NCBI RefSeq assembly: GCF_003596405.1
Contig: NZ_QYUR01000002.1
Coordinates: 1,194,501-1,258,500, forward strand
DNA from: Pseudomonas cavernicola
GTDB taxonomy: Bacteria > Pseudomonadota > Gammaproteobacteria > Pseudomonadales > Pseudomonadaceae
Reading direction: 5' to 3'
Length of the DNA stretch: 64,000 bases
How positions within the stretch are numbered: position 1 is the stretch's first letter; every line of letters starts with the position of its first letter. Position numbers and translations under genes: made by a program. Shown piece after piece: positions 62,176-64,000 of the stretch. The notes beneath the pieces are model-generated. The model searched no databases. It worked only from the letters and a program-made list of their open reading frames with translations, and was not told the DNA's origin.

Positions 62176-64000
62176 TCACACTTGACCGTATTGTTGGCCG
62201 TGCCGTAACCAGCGTTCCAGCAGTGGGCTGACATGCTGCGGCCAGCGCGCCAGTAGGGCTTGTGCGGCATCGCGAACGGCTGGCAACAAGTCCGCATCGC
62301 GCATCAGGTCGGCGACCTTGAACTGCAGTAAGCCGGTCTGTCGGGTGCCGAGCATTTCTCCGGGACCGCGTAGCTCCAGGTCTTTCTCGGCGATCAAGAA
62401 GCCATCGCAGGTCTCGCGCATGATGCCCAGGCGTTCACGGCCGAGTTGCGACAGTGGTGGATGGTAGAGCAGCACGCAGTGGCTGGCGGCGCTGCCACGG
62501 CCAACCCGCCCGCGCAGCTGATGCAGCTGGGCCAGGCCGAGGCGTTCGGGGTTTTCGATGATCATCAGGCTGGCATTCGGCACGTCGACGCCGACTTCGA
62601 TCACCGTGGTCGCGACCAACAATTGCAACTGGCCCTTTTTGAACTGGGCCATCACGGCGGCCTTTTCCGCCGGCTTCATGCGCCCGTGAATCAGCCCGAC
62701 ATGCAGGCCGCCGAGGGCGGCAGAGAGATCCTCGAAGGTGGTCTCGGCGGCTTGGCAGGTCAACTCCTCGGATTCCTCGATCAGCGTGCAGACCCAATAG
62801 GCCTGGCGCCCCTCGTGGCAGGCCGAGCGGACTCGCTCGATCACTTCGAAGCGCCGGCTGTCGGCCACCAGCACGGTGTTGACCGGGGTGCGGCCGGGCG
62901 GCAGCTCGTCGAGGATCGAGGTGTCCAGGTCGGCATAGGCGCTCATCGCCAGGGTTCGCGGAATCGGCGTGGCGGTCATGATCAGTTGGTGCGGGCAGAG
63001 ACGCCCCTCGACGCCCTTCTTGCGCAGGGCCAGGCGCTGCTGCACGCCGAAACGGTGCTGCTCGTCGATCACCACCAGGGCCAGGCGCTTGAACTGCACT
63101 TCATCCTGAAACAGTGCGTGGGTGCCGACCACCATCGGCGTGCCATTGGCGATCTGCTCCAGCGCGCTAGCGCGGGCCTTGCCCTTGAGCTTGCCGGCCA
63201 GCCAGGCTACGTCGAGACCGAGCGGCGTCAGCCAGCGCTGGAAGTTGATGAAGTGCTGCTCGGCGAGAATCTCGGTCGGCGCCATCAGCGCGACTTGATA
63301 GCCGGCCTCCAGCGCTTGCAGGGCGGCGAGGGCGGCGACCACCGTCTTGCCGGCGCCAACGTCGCCTTGCACCAGGCGCAGCATCGGTTCGGGCTGGCTT
63401 AGGTCGTAGGCGATTTCGGCGCCGACCCGTTGTTGCGCGCCGGTTGGCTGAAAGCCCAGGTTGGCGAGGAACTGCGTGGGCAGTCGGCGCGCCTTCGGCA
63501 GTTGCGGCGCTTCTTGTGCGCGCAGGCTTTCGCGCAGGCGCTGCAGCGACAGTTGGTGAGTCAATAACTCTTCGAAGGCCAGGCGATGCTGGGCCCAATG
63601 CCGGCCCTCGGCCAGTTCCTCCAGATTGGCGTCCGCCGGTGGCCGGTGCAGGTAACGGATTGCCTCGTCCAGCGGGCCGAGCTGGTAGTCGCGCGCCAGT
63701 TCGGCGGGTAGCCAGTCCGGCAGGCTATGCGGGCCGAGCCGCGCCAGGGCCTGTTCGCTGAGCTGACGCAGGCGCTGTTGCGTCAGCCCCTCGGTGGTCG
63801 GGTAGATCGGGGTCAGCGTCTGCTCCACCGGGATCGGTTCATGGCCATTCAGCGAGCGGTATTCCGGGTGATAAATCTCCAGTCCCGAGGCTCCCGGCCG
63901 GGCTTCGCCGTAGCAACGCAGCTGGGTGCCGCGCTTGAGGCCGTCTTTCTGCGCCTGGCTGAAGTGGTAGAAGCGCAGGCTCAAGGTGCCGCTGCCGTCT
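62176..64000 (-). CDS. recG: ATP-dependent DNA helicase RecG (5' end beyond window)
   Basis: 608 codons of a helicase that is about 690 residues long, so about 85 N-terminal residues lie outside. The helicase motifs are in order: GDVGAGKT (I), PTEILAEQ (Ia), DEQHRFG (II, DEQH box), TATPIPRTL (III), LIHGRMK (IV), VIEVGVDVPNA (V) and QLRGRVGRG (VI). The wedge domain region precedes these. RecG remodels stalled replication forks. Its last bases are 89 bases from the HDOD gene. Confidence 0.97.
   Translation of the reverse strand, partial: DGSGTLSLRFYHFSQAQKDGLKRGTQLRCYGEARPGASGLEIYHPEYRSLNGHEPIPVEQTLTPIYPTTEGLTQQRLRQLSEQALARLGPHSLPDWLPAELARDYQLGPLDEAIRYLHRPPADANLEELAEGRHWAQHRLAFEELLTHQLSLQRLRESLRAQEAPQLPKARRLPTQFLANLGFQPTGAQQRVGAEIAYDLSQPEPMLRLVQGDVGAGKTVVAALAALQALEAGYQVALMAPTEILAEQHFINFQRWLTPLGLDVAWLAGKLKGKARASALEQIANGTPMVVGTHALFQDEVQFKRLALVVIDEQHRFGVQQRLALRKKGVEGRLCPHQLIMTATPIPRTLAMSAYADLDTSILDELPPGRTPVNTVLVADSRRFEVIERVRSACHEGRQAYWVCTLIEESEELTCQAAETTFEDLSAALGGLHVGLIHGRMKPAEKAAVMAQFKKGQLQLLVATTVIEVGVDVPNASLMIIENPERLGLAQLHQLRGRVGRGSAASHCVLLYHPPLSQLGRERLGIMRETCDGFLIAEKDLELRGPGEMLGTRQTGLLQFKVADLMRDADLLPAVRDAAQALLARWPQHVSPLLERWLRHGQQYGQV

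Overview
The window is chromosomal DNA from a high-GC gammaproteobacterium, almost certainly a Pseudomonas. From memory of P. aeruginosa, the backbone follows the known order of a MocR-type regulator, aspA and its LysR partner, purEK, an MFS transporter, pstSCAB-phoU, a response regulator, an M23 peptidase, a CNNM/CorC protein, phoR/phoB, ubiA/ubiC, two rubredoxins and their reductase, an HU protein, an HDOD protein and recG. No search was run; family calls rest on motifs, lengths, start sites and gene context. Both edges cut genes: a PotF-like binding protein at the left and recG at the right.

Layout. 1-10.7 kb: PotF-like protein, two GNAT acetyltransferases, a PaiB-like protein divergent from a MocR/PdxR-type regulator, aspA with a divergent LysR gene, purE-purK, a GlsB-type membrane protein and a DUF3299 protein. 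10.9-16.9 kb: a CapA-like protein, a gene-free 0.95 kb stretch holding a large composite palindrome, a 1-Cys peroxiredoxin (LsfA type), a LysR gene divergent from an azoreductase-SMR pair, and a YeaD-like mutarotase. 17.1-21.3 kb: a four-gene MacAB/Lol-like ABC export operon. 21.6-33.0 kb: thioesterase, MFS transporter, the phosphate uptake operon pstSCAB-phoU with a candidate Pho box, a response regulator and an M23 peptidase. 51.4-64 kb: CNNM/CorC protein, phoR-phoB and the ubi, rubredoxin, HU, HDOD and recG genes.

The accessory part is 33.0-51.4 kb, between the M23 peptidase and the CNNM/CorC gene, which I remember as neighbours in P. aeruginosa. It holds (i) a tightly coupled operon of flavin monooxygenase, RidA, DUF1028 protein and M20 deacylase, (ii) a LysR regulator, (iii) PuuC-like aldehyde dehydrogenase, APC permease, SpuC-like aminotransferase and a three-gene SsuABC/TauABC-like importer, and (iv) a LuxR-type regulator divergent from a PotF-like binding protein and an S58 (DmpA/BapA) aminopeptidase. 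Together they look like an uptake and breakdown route for an amine or N-acylated amine; the substrate cannot be read from sequence. A trypsin-like protease with a C-terminal TPR array lies between the last two blocks and is bracketed by a degenerate direct repeat of the peptidase gene's 3' end. Two relics of aromatic-degradation genes, a flavin reductase and an extradiol dioxygenase, sit at the borders of the catabolic genes.

The window is rich in interspersed palindromic repeats: three copies of one ~130-150 bp family, four of a GTAGGG-type family, one GTAGGAGC pair and several CCCTCTCC-type hairpins. Three genes end on the TAG that forms part of such a repeat's outer edge. I saw no tRNA, rRNA, CRISPR array, insertion sequence or phage gene.
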